In this document: positions 32,917 to 43,200 of the stretch, piece by piece
How the letters are laid out: every line of letters starts with the position of its first letter
Numbering within the stretch: the first letter of the stretch is position 1
Source of the DNA: Streptoalloteichus tenebrarius
Lineage (GTDB): Bacteria > Actinomycetota > Actinomycetes > Mycobacteriales > Pseudonocardiaceae
DNA: 64,000 bases
Assembly (NCBI RefSeq): GCF_024171885.1
Contig: NZ_JAMTCP010000001.1
Span: forward strand, 1-64,000
Direction: 5' to 3'
Notes under the pieces: model-generated
Told to the model about the DNA's origin: nothing
The model's database searches: none
Seen by the model: the letters and a program-made list of their open reading frames with translations, nothing else
Made by a program: the position numbers and the translations under genes

Positions 32917-34079
32917 GACCCGCCCTTGTGCAGCGAGCCGGCGATGCCGCGCAGGAGGATGTTCGACGTCCCCTCGTAGATCGTGCCGGCCTTGGCGTCC
33001 CTGAAGAACCGCTCCGCCGGGTACTCCCTGGTGTACCCGTTGCCGCCGAGCACCTCCACCGCGCCGGAGGCCGCCTTCTGCGCGACCTGCGAGGCGAAGT
33101 ACTTGGCCATCGCGGACAACCGCAGCCGCTCGGACACGGTCGCGCCGGCCTCCACCGTCCTGGTGACGTCGTAGAGCAGGGCGCGGGCCGCGGCCACCTC
33201 GGTGGCGATCTCGGCGAGGGTGAACTGCACACCCTGGTAGGAGCCGATCCGCTGACCGAACTGCTCGCGCTCCCGGCTGTAGCCCAGCGCCAGGTCGAGC
33301 GCGCCCTGGGCCAGGCCGACCATCTGGGCGGCGATGCCGATCCGCCCGATGTCCAGGGCCGCGATCGCCACGCCCTCGCCGCCGCCGAGCCCGCCGAGGC
33401 ACTGCTGCCGCCGCACCACGACGTCGTCGAGGATGACGTCCGCGGTCGAGGCCGCCCGCACCCCCATCTGCTCGGTGCGGGGGTCGATCGACAGGCCCTC
33501 GGCGGTGCGCTCGACCAGGAACGCGGACACACCGTGTTCCTCGACGCGGGCGAACACGAGGAACAGGTCGGCCTGCGCCGCGTTGCTCGTCCACCGCTTG
33601 CGACCGTTGAGCACGTACCCGCCGTCCTTGGCGGTCGCGGTGGTGCTGACGTTGAAGGCGTCGCTGCCGGCGTGCTCCTCGGACAGGGAGAACGCCCCGA
33701 CGTGCCGGCTGGTCAGCAGCGGGAGGTACTTCCGCTTCTGGTCCCCGGTGCCGATCCGCAGCAGCGTGGCCACGATCAGCGCGTTGTGCACGTCCACGCC
33801 GACGGCGACGCCGGGGTCGACCCTGGCGACCTCCTCGATCGTGAGCACCACCTGGAACAGCGAGCCGCCTCGGCCGCCGTAGCGGGCGGGGGCCTCGACC
33901 GCCATCAGCCCCGCCTCGAACAGCTTGGCGCGCAGACCGGGGTCGAGGGCGGCGTCGCGGTCCATCGCGTCGGACAGCGGCGCGATCTCCCTGAGGGCGA
34001 ACTCCCGGACGTGGTCGCGCCACGCCGCGTCCTCGGGGGAGAGCCGGGTGAGGGCCGGGGGTGGGGTCGCGGTGCTCAT
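32913..34079 (-). CDS. Acyl-CoA dehydrogenase-like flavoprotein (catalytic Glu present)
   Basis: 388 residues, complete acyl-CoA dehydrogenase fold. Marks: R-Y-G-G-R-G-G-S, F-S-L-S-E-E-H-A-G-S-D, K-R-W-T-S-N-A (FAD region), M-G-V-R-A-A-S-T, and F-R-D-A-K-A-G-T-I-Y-E-G-T-S-N-I with the family base at Glu369. The start overlaps the NRPS stop (ATGA), so it is translated with the assembly line. It could dehydrogenate a carrier-bound intermediate; in caerulomycin biosynthesis a flavoprotein acts in trans on the cysteine-derived intermediate. Whether this protein or the 59267 paralogue does so is unresolved. Confidence 0.85.
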   Translation of the reverse strand: MSTATPPPALTRLSPEDAAWRDHVREFALREIAPLSDAMDRDAALDPGLRAKLFEAGLMAVEAPARYGGRGGSLFQVVLTIEEVARVDPGVAVGVDVHNALIVATLLRIGTGDQKRKYLPLLTSRHVGAFSLSEEHAGSDAFNVSTTATAKDGGYVLNGRKRWTSNAAQADLFLVFARVEEHGVSAFLVERTAEGLSIDPRTEQMGVRAASTADVILDDVVVRRQQCLGGLGGGEGVAIAALDIGRIGIAAQMVGLAQGALDLALGYSREREQFGQRIGSYQGVQFTLAEIATEVAAARALLYDVTRTVEAGATVSERLRLSAMAKYFASQVAQKAASGAVEVLGGNGYTREYPAERFFRDAKAGTIYEGTSNILLRGIAGSLHKGGS

Positions 34080-37000
34080 GCCTGCTCCCTCTCGACGAGC
34101 TGGGCGAGCGCCTCCAGGTTCGGCGCCACGTACAGCTCACGCAGCGGGAGCGAGACGCCCCAGCGCGAGCGGATGACGGTCATCAGCCGCATCAGGTGCG
34201 CCGAGTGCAGGCCGAGGTAGGCGAACCGGTCGTACACGCCGATCCTGGTCGTCCCCACCAGCTCGCCGATCACCTCGGCCAGCGCCCGCTCCATCGCGGT
34301 CCTGGGCTCCACCAGGTCGGCGTCGGAGTCCTGCTCGACGCTCAGCTCCGGCAGCGCCCTGGTGTCGACCTTGCCGCCGACCGTGGTCGGGATGCGGTCG
34401 ATCTGGCCGATCGCCGAGGGCACCATGTGCTCGGGCAGCCGCTGCGCCGCGAACGACCGCAGCTCCCCGATCTCGACCGCGCCGTTGGCCGGCACGACGT
34501 AGGCCAGCAGCCTGGCCGCGCCGGAGCCGTCGGCGCGGGTGATCGCGACCGCGGTGCGGACGGCGGGGTGGGCCGCCAGCACCGACTCGATCTCGCCCAG
34601 CTCGACCCGGTAGCCCCGGATCTTCACCTGGGTGTCCGCCCGGCCCAGGTGTTGCAGCGCGCCGCCGGGCAGCTCCCTGGCGAGGTCGCCCGTGCGGTAC
34701 AGCCGCTCGCCGGGGGCCACCGGCTCGACGCCGAACCGACGGGCGGTCAGCTCCTCGCGGTTGTGGTAGCCGACCGCGACGGCCGGGCCGGCGACGCACA
34801 GCTCGCCCGTGGCGCCCGAGGGCACCGCGCGGCCCTGGTCGTCGAGCAGGTAGGCGCGCTGGTTGGGCAGCGCCCTGCCGATCGGGACCGGAGCGTCGCG
34901 CCGCACGTCCTCACCGGTGATCCGGTGGTAGGTGGACACGACGGCCGCCTCGGTGACGCCGTAGAGGTTGTACACCTTCGGCCGCTCGTCGCCGTGGCGC
35001 TCGATCCAGCCGCGGAGGATCGCGGTGTGCAGCCGGTCGCCGCCGATGAAGATGTTGCGCAGCGCCGAGGGCGAGGCCACCGACTCCTTCGCGTCGTCCC
35101 ACTCCGCGTCGGCGGCGGCGAAGTGCTCGAACAGCGTCGGGGTCTGGCTGCACATCGTGACCTTCTCGGTCAGCACCAGCCTGTGGAACTCCTCCGGCGA
35201 GCGGACCGTCCACTGTGGAACGACGACCAGGCGGCCGCCGTTGCCGAGCGCGCCCCAGATCTCCCACACCGAGTAGTCGAAGGCGAAGGAGTGGCTGAAA
35301 GTCCACACGTCGTCGGCGCCGGCCCCGAAGGTCTCCCTGGCCGCGGCGAGCAGGCTCTGCACGTTGCGGTGGGTGACCACCACGGCCTTGGGCCGGCCGG
35401 TGGAACCCGAGGTGTAGAGCACGTACGCCGGCGCGTCCGGGCTGGTCTCCGGCAGCTTCAGCCGGGCGGGCCTGGTGCCGATCTTCCCGTCGAGCCTGAC
35501 CACGGTGCCCTCGAACTCCGGCACCCTGGCCGCCAGCTCGGTCGAGGTGACGACCGCGTCGATCCCGGCGTCGGCCAGCATGTCGGCCAACCGGTCGGCG
35601 GGGTACTCGGGGTCGAGCGGCACGTAGGCGCCGCCGGCCTTGAACACCGCGATCATCGACGCCACCAGGTGGCTGGACCGTTCGAGGCAGAGGCCGACCC
35701 TGCCACCCGGCCTCACCCCGGCCTTGATCAGCTTGGCCGCGATCGCGTCGCTGTACTCGTCGAGCTCCCGGTAGCTCAGCCGCTGGTCGCCGAAGGTGAT
35801 CGCCTCGGCGTCCGGGTCGCGCTGGGCGTGGTCGACGAACGTGTCGTGCAGGGTCCGCCCGTCGATCTCCAGGTCGGCGCCGCCACTGACCGGCGTGACC
35901 TCGGCCGCGCCGGGCGACAGCTCGCCGATGGTCAGCTCGGGGTGCTCGACCATGGCGGTCAGCACGTCCTTGAGCTGGTCGCAGAACCGGTGCGCGGCCT
36001 CGGGGGAGAACCGGCTGCGGTCGTAGATGACCCGCAGCGGCATGCCCTCACCCGGCATGATCACCATGGTGATCGGGTAGTGCGGGCGACCGTCGTACCG
36101 CATCTCGGTGAGCTTCATGCCGGTCTCCTGCAACGCGAAGTCCGGCATCGGCATGTTCTCGTAGGACACGCTGCTCTCCAGCAGCGGCACGTCCAGCGGG
36201 AAGCCGAGCACCCGCTGCACGCCGAACAGCGGCATCGTCGTGTGGTCGCGCACCGCGGCGATGTGCCGTTGCAGGTCCCGCAGCCAGGACAGGGCCGCCC
36301 TGGTCATCTCCAGCTTCTCCCGCACCGGCATGGTCGCGATCAGCGGGCCGAGGATCGTCTCGCTGCCGCGCAGCTCGGGCGGCCGGTGCGCCATGGTGAA
36401 GCCGCAGGCGACGTCGGTGGTGCCGTAGTAGTGGGCCAGCACGATCAGCCACGCGCCCTGCACGATGGTGTTCAGGGTGAGCTGGTTGGTGCGGGCCAGC
36501 TCCTTCAGCCCCGGCTCGATCGCCGCGAGCTGGAGCTCGACGAACCCGTGGCTCGGCTTGCCGTCCTCGATCGGCTGGCCGCCCAGGAACAGCGGCTCCG
36601 GCGGCTGGAAGCCCTCCAGCTCGTTCCGCCAGAACGTCAGGCTGTCCTCGCCGTCCTGCTGGCTCCACCAGGCCGCGTAGTCCCGGTACGGGCGCATCGG
36701 CCCCCACTGGGGCTCGTGGCCCAGACACTCCGCCCGGTAGGCGGTGATGAAGTCGGTGACCGCCAGGCCGAACGACCAGCCGTCCATCAGCAGGTGCGAC
36801 AGCCGCCAGACGAACTGCCAGGTCTGCGGCTCGCTGTGGATCACCGTGATCCGCATCAGCGGGGCCTTGGTCAGGTCGAAGCCCTCGATCCGCTCCCGGT
36901 CCAGCCAGTCCTCCAGCTTCTTCCGCTGCTCGGCCACGGGGATGTCCTGCCAGTCCAGGACCTCCAGGGGCATCTCGGCCTCGCGGTGCACCACCTGGAG

Positions 37001-37237
37001 CGGCAGGCCCTCGTCGCGCCAGTGGAACGACGTCCGCAGGATCGGGTGCCGGTCCACCACCTTCTGCCACGCCCTGGCGAACGCGTCGGTGTGCAGCGTT
37101 CCCGCGAAGGTGAGCACGAGCTGCTCGATGTAGACCCCCGCCTCGGGGCGCTTGAGCTGCTCGAACAGCAACCCCTGCTGGATCGGGGTGAGTTCGTAGA
37201 CGTCCTCGATGCCCTTGGTGACTCGGTTGGAGCTCAC
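34076..37237 (-). CDS. NRPS, C-A-PCP
   Basis: 1053 residues. Condensation domain about 10-445 (Y-E-L-T-P-I-Q-Q-G-L-L-F-E-Q; core motif S-H148-L-L-M-D-G, where the first His of HHxxxDG is Ser but the catalytic second His is kept). Adenylation domain about 465-960 (Y608-T-S-G-S-T-G-R-P-K; F-D-Y-S-V-W-E; N-L-Y-G-V-T-E; Y-R-T-G-D). Carrier domain about 975-1050 with L-G-L-H-S1012. The binding-pocket residues read by eye are D-Y-W-S-F-G-L-V-V, which fits no common code well. In caerulomycin/collismycin the last module adds a leucine later removed; this gene holds that position. No thioesterase domain. Confidence 0.9.
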   Translation of the reverse strand: MSSNRVTKGIEDVYELTPIQQGLLFEQLKRPEAGVYIEQLVLTFAGTLHTDAFARAWQKVVDRHPILRTSFHWRDEGLPLQVVHREAEMPLEVLDWQDIPVAEQRKKLEDWLDRERIEGFDLTKAPLMRITVIHSEPQTWQFVWRLSHLLMDGWSFGLAVTDFITAYRAECLGHEPQWGPMRPYRDYAAWWSQQDGEDSLTFWRNELEGFQPPEPLFLGGQPIEDGKPSHGFVELQLAAIEPGLKELARTNQLTLNTIVQGAWLIVLAHYYGTTDVACGFTMAHRPPELRGSETILGPLIATMPVREKLEMTRAALSWLRDLQRHIAAVRDHTTMPLFGVQRVLGFPLDVPLLESSVSYENMPMPDFALQETGMKLTEMRYDGRPHYPITMVIMPGEGMPLRVIYDRSRFSPEAAHRFCDQLKDVLTAMVEHPELTIGELSPGAAEVTPVSGGADLEIDGRTLHDTFVDHAQRDPDAEAITFGDQRLSYRELDEYSDAIAAKLIKAGVRPGGRVGLCLERSSHLVASMIAVFKAGGAYVPLDPEYPADRLADMLADAGIDAVVTSTELAARVPEFEGTVVRLDGKIGTRPARLKLPETSPDAPAYVLYTSGSTGRPKAVVVTHRNVQSLLAAARETFGAGADDVWTFSHSFAFDYSVWEIWGALGNGGRLVVVPQWTVRSPEEFHRLVLTEKVTMCSQTPTLFEHFAAADAEWDDAKESVASPSALRNIFIGGDRLHTAILRGWIERHGDERPKVYNLYGVTEAAVVSTYHRITGEDVRRDAPVPIGRALPNQRAYLLDDQGRAVPSGATGELCVAGPAVAVGYHNREELTARRFGVEPVAPGERLYRTGDLARELPGGALQHLGRADTQVKIRGYRVELGEIESVLAAHPAVRTAVAITRADGSGAARLLAYVVPANGAVEIGELRSFAAQRLPEHMVPSAIGQIDRIPTTVGGKVDTRALPELSVEQDSDADLVEPRTAMERALAEVIGELVGTTRIGVYDRFAYLGLHSAHLMRLMTVIRSRWGVSLPLRELYVAPNLEALAQLVEREQA

Positions 37238-37270
37238 GTGCGTGCCTTTCGTCGTCGGGATGGACCGGAC

Positions 37271-40200
37271 CTAGTCGAGCGAGCCGAGGAACTTGCTGAG
37301 TTCCGTCGGGTCCAGCCCGGCCAGCGGGAAGTCCGACGGCTCGTAGCTGCCGGACCCGGCCTCGCGGCAGTGCTCGGTGAGGGCGACCACCGCGTCGGTG
37401 AAGGCCCGGGAGAGGGCGGCGACGTCAATGGCGCCGTCGGTGCCCTCGGTGCCCTCGGTGCCCTCGGCGCCCTCGGTGGGGCGCCAGTGGATCCGCAGCT
37501 CGCCGTCGACCAGCGCGGCGCCGACCTCGGCGACCGTGCCCGCCGGCGCGGTGACCCCGCTCGGCCCGGCGAACCCGGTCAGCGTCAGCGGGCCGCCCTC
37601 GGCCGACCGCCAGTCGGCCTCGACGACCTCCCGCAGCAGCACCCGCCGGGCGCCGTCCGTGGGCGCGTCGGCCTGTCGGTAGTCCCGCTTGACCGAGGTC
37701 AGCACCTCGGCCGGGTCGGCGGGACCGGAGACGGTGAGCCCGACCGGCTCGGTGAACCGCCCCGCCGAGTTCTCCACGGCCGCCTTGCGCAGCGAGCGCT
37801 CCACCACCACCGCCGGCGGGTCCTGCCGCTGCGTCCGCAGGGCGAGGACGAGCGCCGCGGCGACGGCCTCGCCGAGGTCGACGTGGTAGGCGGAGAACGC
37901 GGACTCGCGCAGCGCGGCGACGGCCTCGGCGTCCACGGTGGTCACCTGGGCCTCGCCCAGCCGCACCGCCTCGACCGGCTCGACCTCGCCCCGCGCCGCC
38001 CGGTCGGCCCGCTGCCGCGACCAGTCGAGGAAGCACGGGGGCCGCCCCTCCCAGGTCACCGCGCCGCCGTCGGCCAGGCCGCGGTAGGCGTGGGCGAACT
38101 CGCTCAGCAGCACCCGCCACGAGCTGTCGTCCAGCGCCGCCGCCGAGCCGAGCCACACCAGCCGGTCCTCGTCCTCACCCGTGGTGACCCGCACCAGCTT
38201 GGCGCCCTCACCGGCGGACAGGTCCAGCTCCTCGGCCATCTCGGCGACCAGCTCGGTCAACGCCTCCGCGCGGCTGTCGGCGGCGAGCCCGCTCAGGTCG
38301 ATCTCGGAGAGCACGCCCTCCGCGGTCCCGGCGTCGAGCAGGCCCGGCGTGCCGTCCTGGAGGGCGCCCAGCCGCAGGCGCAGCGCCGTGTGCCGCGCCG
38401 TCACCTCGCGCAGCGCCCGCTCGGCCAGCTCCGGGTCGAACCCGGCGGCGACACCGGTCTCGACCCAGCTCACCGACCCGGCGGCCACCAGCTCCGCCTG
38501 GTGCGGGGTGAGCGGGACCGCGTCCGCGTCCACCACCGCCGTGCCGCCGACCGCCTCGACGCGCTGGGCCAGGTCGAGGAAGTTCGGGCTCTCGAACAGG
38601 TCCTGCGGGCCGATCGCCAGTCCCTCGGCGTTGGCCTGGCTCACGAGCTGGATGCCCATGATCGAGTCGCCGCCCAGCTCGAAGAAGTTGTCCGAGGCCC
38701 CGACGCTCTCCACGCCGAGCACGGACCTGGCCAACGTCAGCAGCCGGTCGAGGCTGATCCGCAGCCGCTCGTCCACCGCGTCCTCGGCGGCCCCGCCGTG
38801 GCCGACCCGCTCGGGCGCGGGGAGCGCGGAGCGGTCCACCTTGCCGTTGCTGCTCAGCGGGAGGTCGTCGAGCACCACGATGTCGGCCGGGATCAGGTAG
38901 TTCGGCAGCGTGCGGGTCAGGTGCTCGCGCACCGACTCGACCAGGGCCGCCTGGTCCGTCACCGGCTCGTTCGGCACCAGGTAGGCCACCAGGCGCTGCT
39001 GCGTGCGCTGGCCCAGGGCCGCCGCGACCGTGTTGGCGACCGCGGGGTGCTGGGCGAGGGCGTGCTCGACCTCGCCCAGCTCCACCCGGAACCCGCCGAT
39101 CTTGACCTGGAAGTCCTCCCTGCCGAGGAACTCGATCGACCCGTCGGGCAGGTAGCGGCCGAGGTCCCCGGTGCGGTAGAGCCGCTCCCCGGTGGTCGGG
39201 TGGGTGACGAAGGACTCCGCGGTGCGCTGCTCGTCGTTCCAGTAGCAGGACGCCAGGCCGACGCCGCCGATGTAGAGCTGCCCGGCCGTCCACACCGGAG
39301 CCGGCTCCATCCGCTCGTTGAGCACGTGGAACGTCTGGTTGCGCAGCGGGAAGCCGTACGGGATCGACGTCCACTCCGGCGGGACCTCGCCGATGGGGTA
39401 GTGGATGGACCAGATCGCCGCCTCCGTGGCGCCGCCGAGGCTGTAGACCGTGAGGTCCTCGGCCAGCGCGCGGGCGCGGTCCGGCAGCCGCACCGGGATC
39501 CAGTCACCGCTGAGCATCGCCAGCCGCAGCGGCAGCACCGCGCCGCCCTCGGCGGACGCCGTGCTCTCCAGGTGCGTCACCAGCATCTCCAGCAGGGCCG
39601 GCACCGAGTTCCACACCGTGACCCCGTGCTCGCGGACCAGCTCGATCCACCGCTGCGGGTCGCGCCGCGCGTGGGGCTCGGGGAGCACCAGCGCGCCGCC
39701 GGTGCCGAGCATCCCGAAGACGTCGAACACCGAGAGGTCGAAGCTCAGGGAGGACAGGCCGAGCACCCGGTCGTCCGGGGTGATCCCGAACCGCTCCCTG
39801 ACGTCCACGAGGGTGTTCAGGGCGGCGGTGTGGTTCACCGCGACGCCCTTCGGCGTGCCCGTGGAACCGGAGGTGTAGATGATGTAGGCGATCTCCTCCG
39901 GTTTGGCCGGGCTGCGCCAGGACGCGACGTCCACCGACCGCCAGTCCGGGTCCTCCGCGATCGCGACGGTGTCCACAGTGGACGGCCACTCCGGCGTTCC
40001 GGAGCCGTCGGTGACCACGCAGTCGATCCCGGCGTGCTCGATCAGCCACGCCCGGCGGCTCTCCGGCAGGTCGGGGTCGATCGGCACGTAGGTGCACCCG
40101 GCGGCCGAGACGCCCACCGCGGCGACGATCTGCCGCCAGCCCTTGGCCAGGCCGATGCCGACCAGCTTGCCGGGGCCGTAGCCCCGCTCGGCCAGGGTGC

Positions 40201-43200
40201 GCGCCAGGTCGACGGCCCTGCCCGACAGCTCCGCGTGGGTCAGCGTGCGCTCCGCCGTGATCACGGCGTCGCGGGAGGCCAACGCGGGGTCGACGCCGGC
40301 GGCCAGCACCGGCTCGACCAGCAGGCCGGTCGGGACCGGACCCTCGGTCGCGTTGACGCGCTCCCTGATCTCCCACTGCTCCGAGGGCAGCTCGATCGTC
40401 GGCGGCCGCTCCCAGCCCTCCGGCGACGCCAGCCCGACCAGCAGCTCCTGGTAGGACTCGAACATCTCGGCCATCAGGTTCTCGGGGAACAGCTCGTCCA
40501 CCGCGTGCCACGCCAGCTCCAGCACGCCGCCGAACTCCAGCACGAAGTGGTCGATCGTGACCTGCGGCGTCTGCGAGATGAACCGGGCCTGCTCGCCCAG
40601 CCAGGCCACGGGGGACGGCACGCTGGCCGGGTCCTGCTCGGTGGACAGGGCGCTGGTGAACACGACCGGCATGACGCCGCCGGTGGTGTCCCTGCGCACC
40701 CGGTTCAGCTCACGCAGGATGCGCACGCCGCTGACGTAGCGGTGCTCGAAGTCCTCCCAGCTCTGCCGCTGGAGCTGGGCCACCAGGTCGGCGAAGGTGT
40801 CCAGCCGACGGGTGTCCACCTCCAGCAGCTCGAACGAGGCGAACTCGCCGACCATGCCGTCGACGTCCTCGTGGAACGGCAACCGGTTGACCGCGGTGAA
40901 GTTCAGCGTGAAGTGCTGGCTCTTGCTCCAGCGGGAGATCGTCGCGGCGTAGGCGGCGACCAGCACGCTGGACGGGGTCACCCCGTGCTCACCGGCCCGC
41001 TCCTTGATGCTGGCCCAGGTCCGCGGGTCCAGGCTGGCGTGCCGCCGGACGAACGTGGGCCGGGTCAGCTCGCCGGGCGCGGCCGCCGTGGGCAGCTCGG
41101 GCGCCGGCGGCAGGTGGCGGACGCGCTCACGCCAGTACTCCAGCGACCGCTCGTACAGCGCGGTCTCGCGCAGGTTCTCCTCGGCCAGCACGTAGTCCCG
41201 GAAGGACAGCGCGGGCGGGTCCGCCGGCAGCTCGGGGTTCTCGTAGAACTGCCGCCAGGCGGGGAGGACCTGGTAGAAGAAGCTCGCCACGTCGGCGCAC
41301 AGCAGGTCGAAGCTGACGTGCACCCGCAGCTTGCCGTTGCCCAGCCAGGTGGCCCTGATCTCCCACAGCGGCCAGGTGTCGGCCGGCCTGACCTCGGCGG
41401 CCATCCGGTCGGACACCTCGGCCAGCCGCGCCCGCGCGGTCTCCTCGTCGGCGCCCCGCAGGTCGAGGACCTCGAACCGGTACGCCGGCACGTCCTTCAG
41501 CACCCGCTGGCGGCCGTCGGACAGCACGACGATGCGCAGCATCTCGTGCCGCTGGACGACCCGCTGCCACGCGCGCTCCAGCCGCTCCAGGTCCAGCGTG
41601 TCGCTGTCGAACTCCAGGTACAGGTGCGGCGCGACGCCACCCATGTCGAAGCTGCCCAGCCGGCCGAGCCACTGCGCCTGCTGCATCTCCGTGAGCGGGA
41701 ACGGCTCGTGCCGGCGCTCTGGCTCCGGCGTGATGGTCGGCAGCACCTCCGGCTCCTGCGCCGGCTCCTGGTCGGCGATCAGCTCGGCCAGGGCGGCCAC
41801 CGTCGGCCGGGACAGCAGCTCGGCGGGCGTCGCGGTCCTGCCCAGCTCGCTGCGCAGCCGGTTCAGCACCTGCGTCGCCAGCAGCGAGTGGCCGCCCAGC
41901 TCGAAGAAGTTGTCGTGGATGCCGATCGGGTGGAAGCCGAAGAACTCCTCCCACAGCGCGGTGATGCTGCGCTCCAGGTCGTTGCGCGGCGCGGTGTAGG
42001 CGGTGAGCAGGTGCTCGGGCCGCCCGCCGCCGGCGGTGTCGGACTCGTCGGTCTCCGTCGTCGCCGGGGTGTCGATGACCAGCTCGCCGCCGGCCTCCCC
42101 GCGCGGCTCGATCCAGAAGCGCTTGTGCTGGAAGGGATAGGTGGGCAGCGGCACCCGGGGGCGCGGCGCCTGCAACCGGGTCCAGTCCACCTCGGCCCCG
42201 GCCAGCCACAGCCCGGCGAACGCCGAGAGCAGGGTGTCCTGGTCGGACTGCTCCTGGTCGGGGCGGCGCATCGAGCTGACCACCGTCGCGCCGGCTCCGG
42301 CGTCGACCGCCTGCCGCGACAGGGTGCCGAGGGTGTTGCCGGGGCCGACCTCCAGCAGGATGGTCCTGCCCAGCTCGGTCACCCTGCGCACGGCCTCGCC
42401 GAAGCGGACCGGGCGGCGCATGTGCGTCCCCCAGTACTCGGGGTCCGTGGTCTGCTCGGCCCCGATCCACTCCCCGGTCACCGTCGAGACGATCGGCAGG
42501 CCCGGCTCGCCCAGCGTGGCGGCGCGCACCTGCTCGGTGAACGGCGGCACGATCGGGTCGATCATGCCGGAGTGGAAGGCGTGCGAGGTGTGCAGCCGGC
42601 GCGAGGAGATCTCGGCGGCGGCCAGCCGCTCCTCCAGCGCCGCCACCGCCTCGTGCGGGCCGGACACCACGCACAGCGTGGGCGCGTTGACCGCGGCCAC
42701 CGACAGCTCCGGCGGCAGCAGCTCCCGCACCCGCTCCTCGGGCGCGGCGACCGACAGCATCGAGCCGGAGGGCAGCTCCCGCATCATCGTGCCCCGGGTG
42801 GCGACCAGCCGGAGGACGGTGGGCAGGTCGAACACGCCGGCCAGGCAGGCGGCGACGAACTCACCGAGGCTGTGGCCGACCATCGCGTCGGGCCGCACGC
42901 CCCAGCTCTCCCACTGGCGGGCGAGGGCGTACTCGGTGACGAACAGCGCCGGCTGCGCGTAGGCGGTGTTCTCCAGCCGGGTGGCGGCGGCCTCCAGGTC
43001 GGCGCCGGCCGGCGGGTACATCACCTCGCGCAGGTCAACGCCCAACAGCGGCCTGAGGATGTCCACGCAGGTGTCGACCTCGGACCGGAAGACCTCCTCG
43101 GTGAGGTAGAGGTCGTGGCCCATGCCCGGGTACTGCGTGCCCTGGCCGGGGAACAGGAAGACCACCTTCGGCTTGCCGGGCGGCGCGACGGCGCTGGAGA

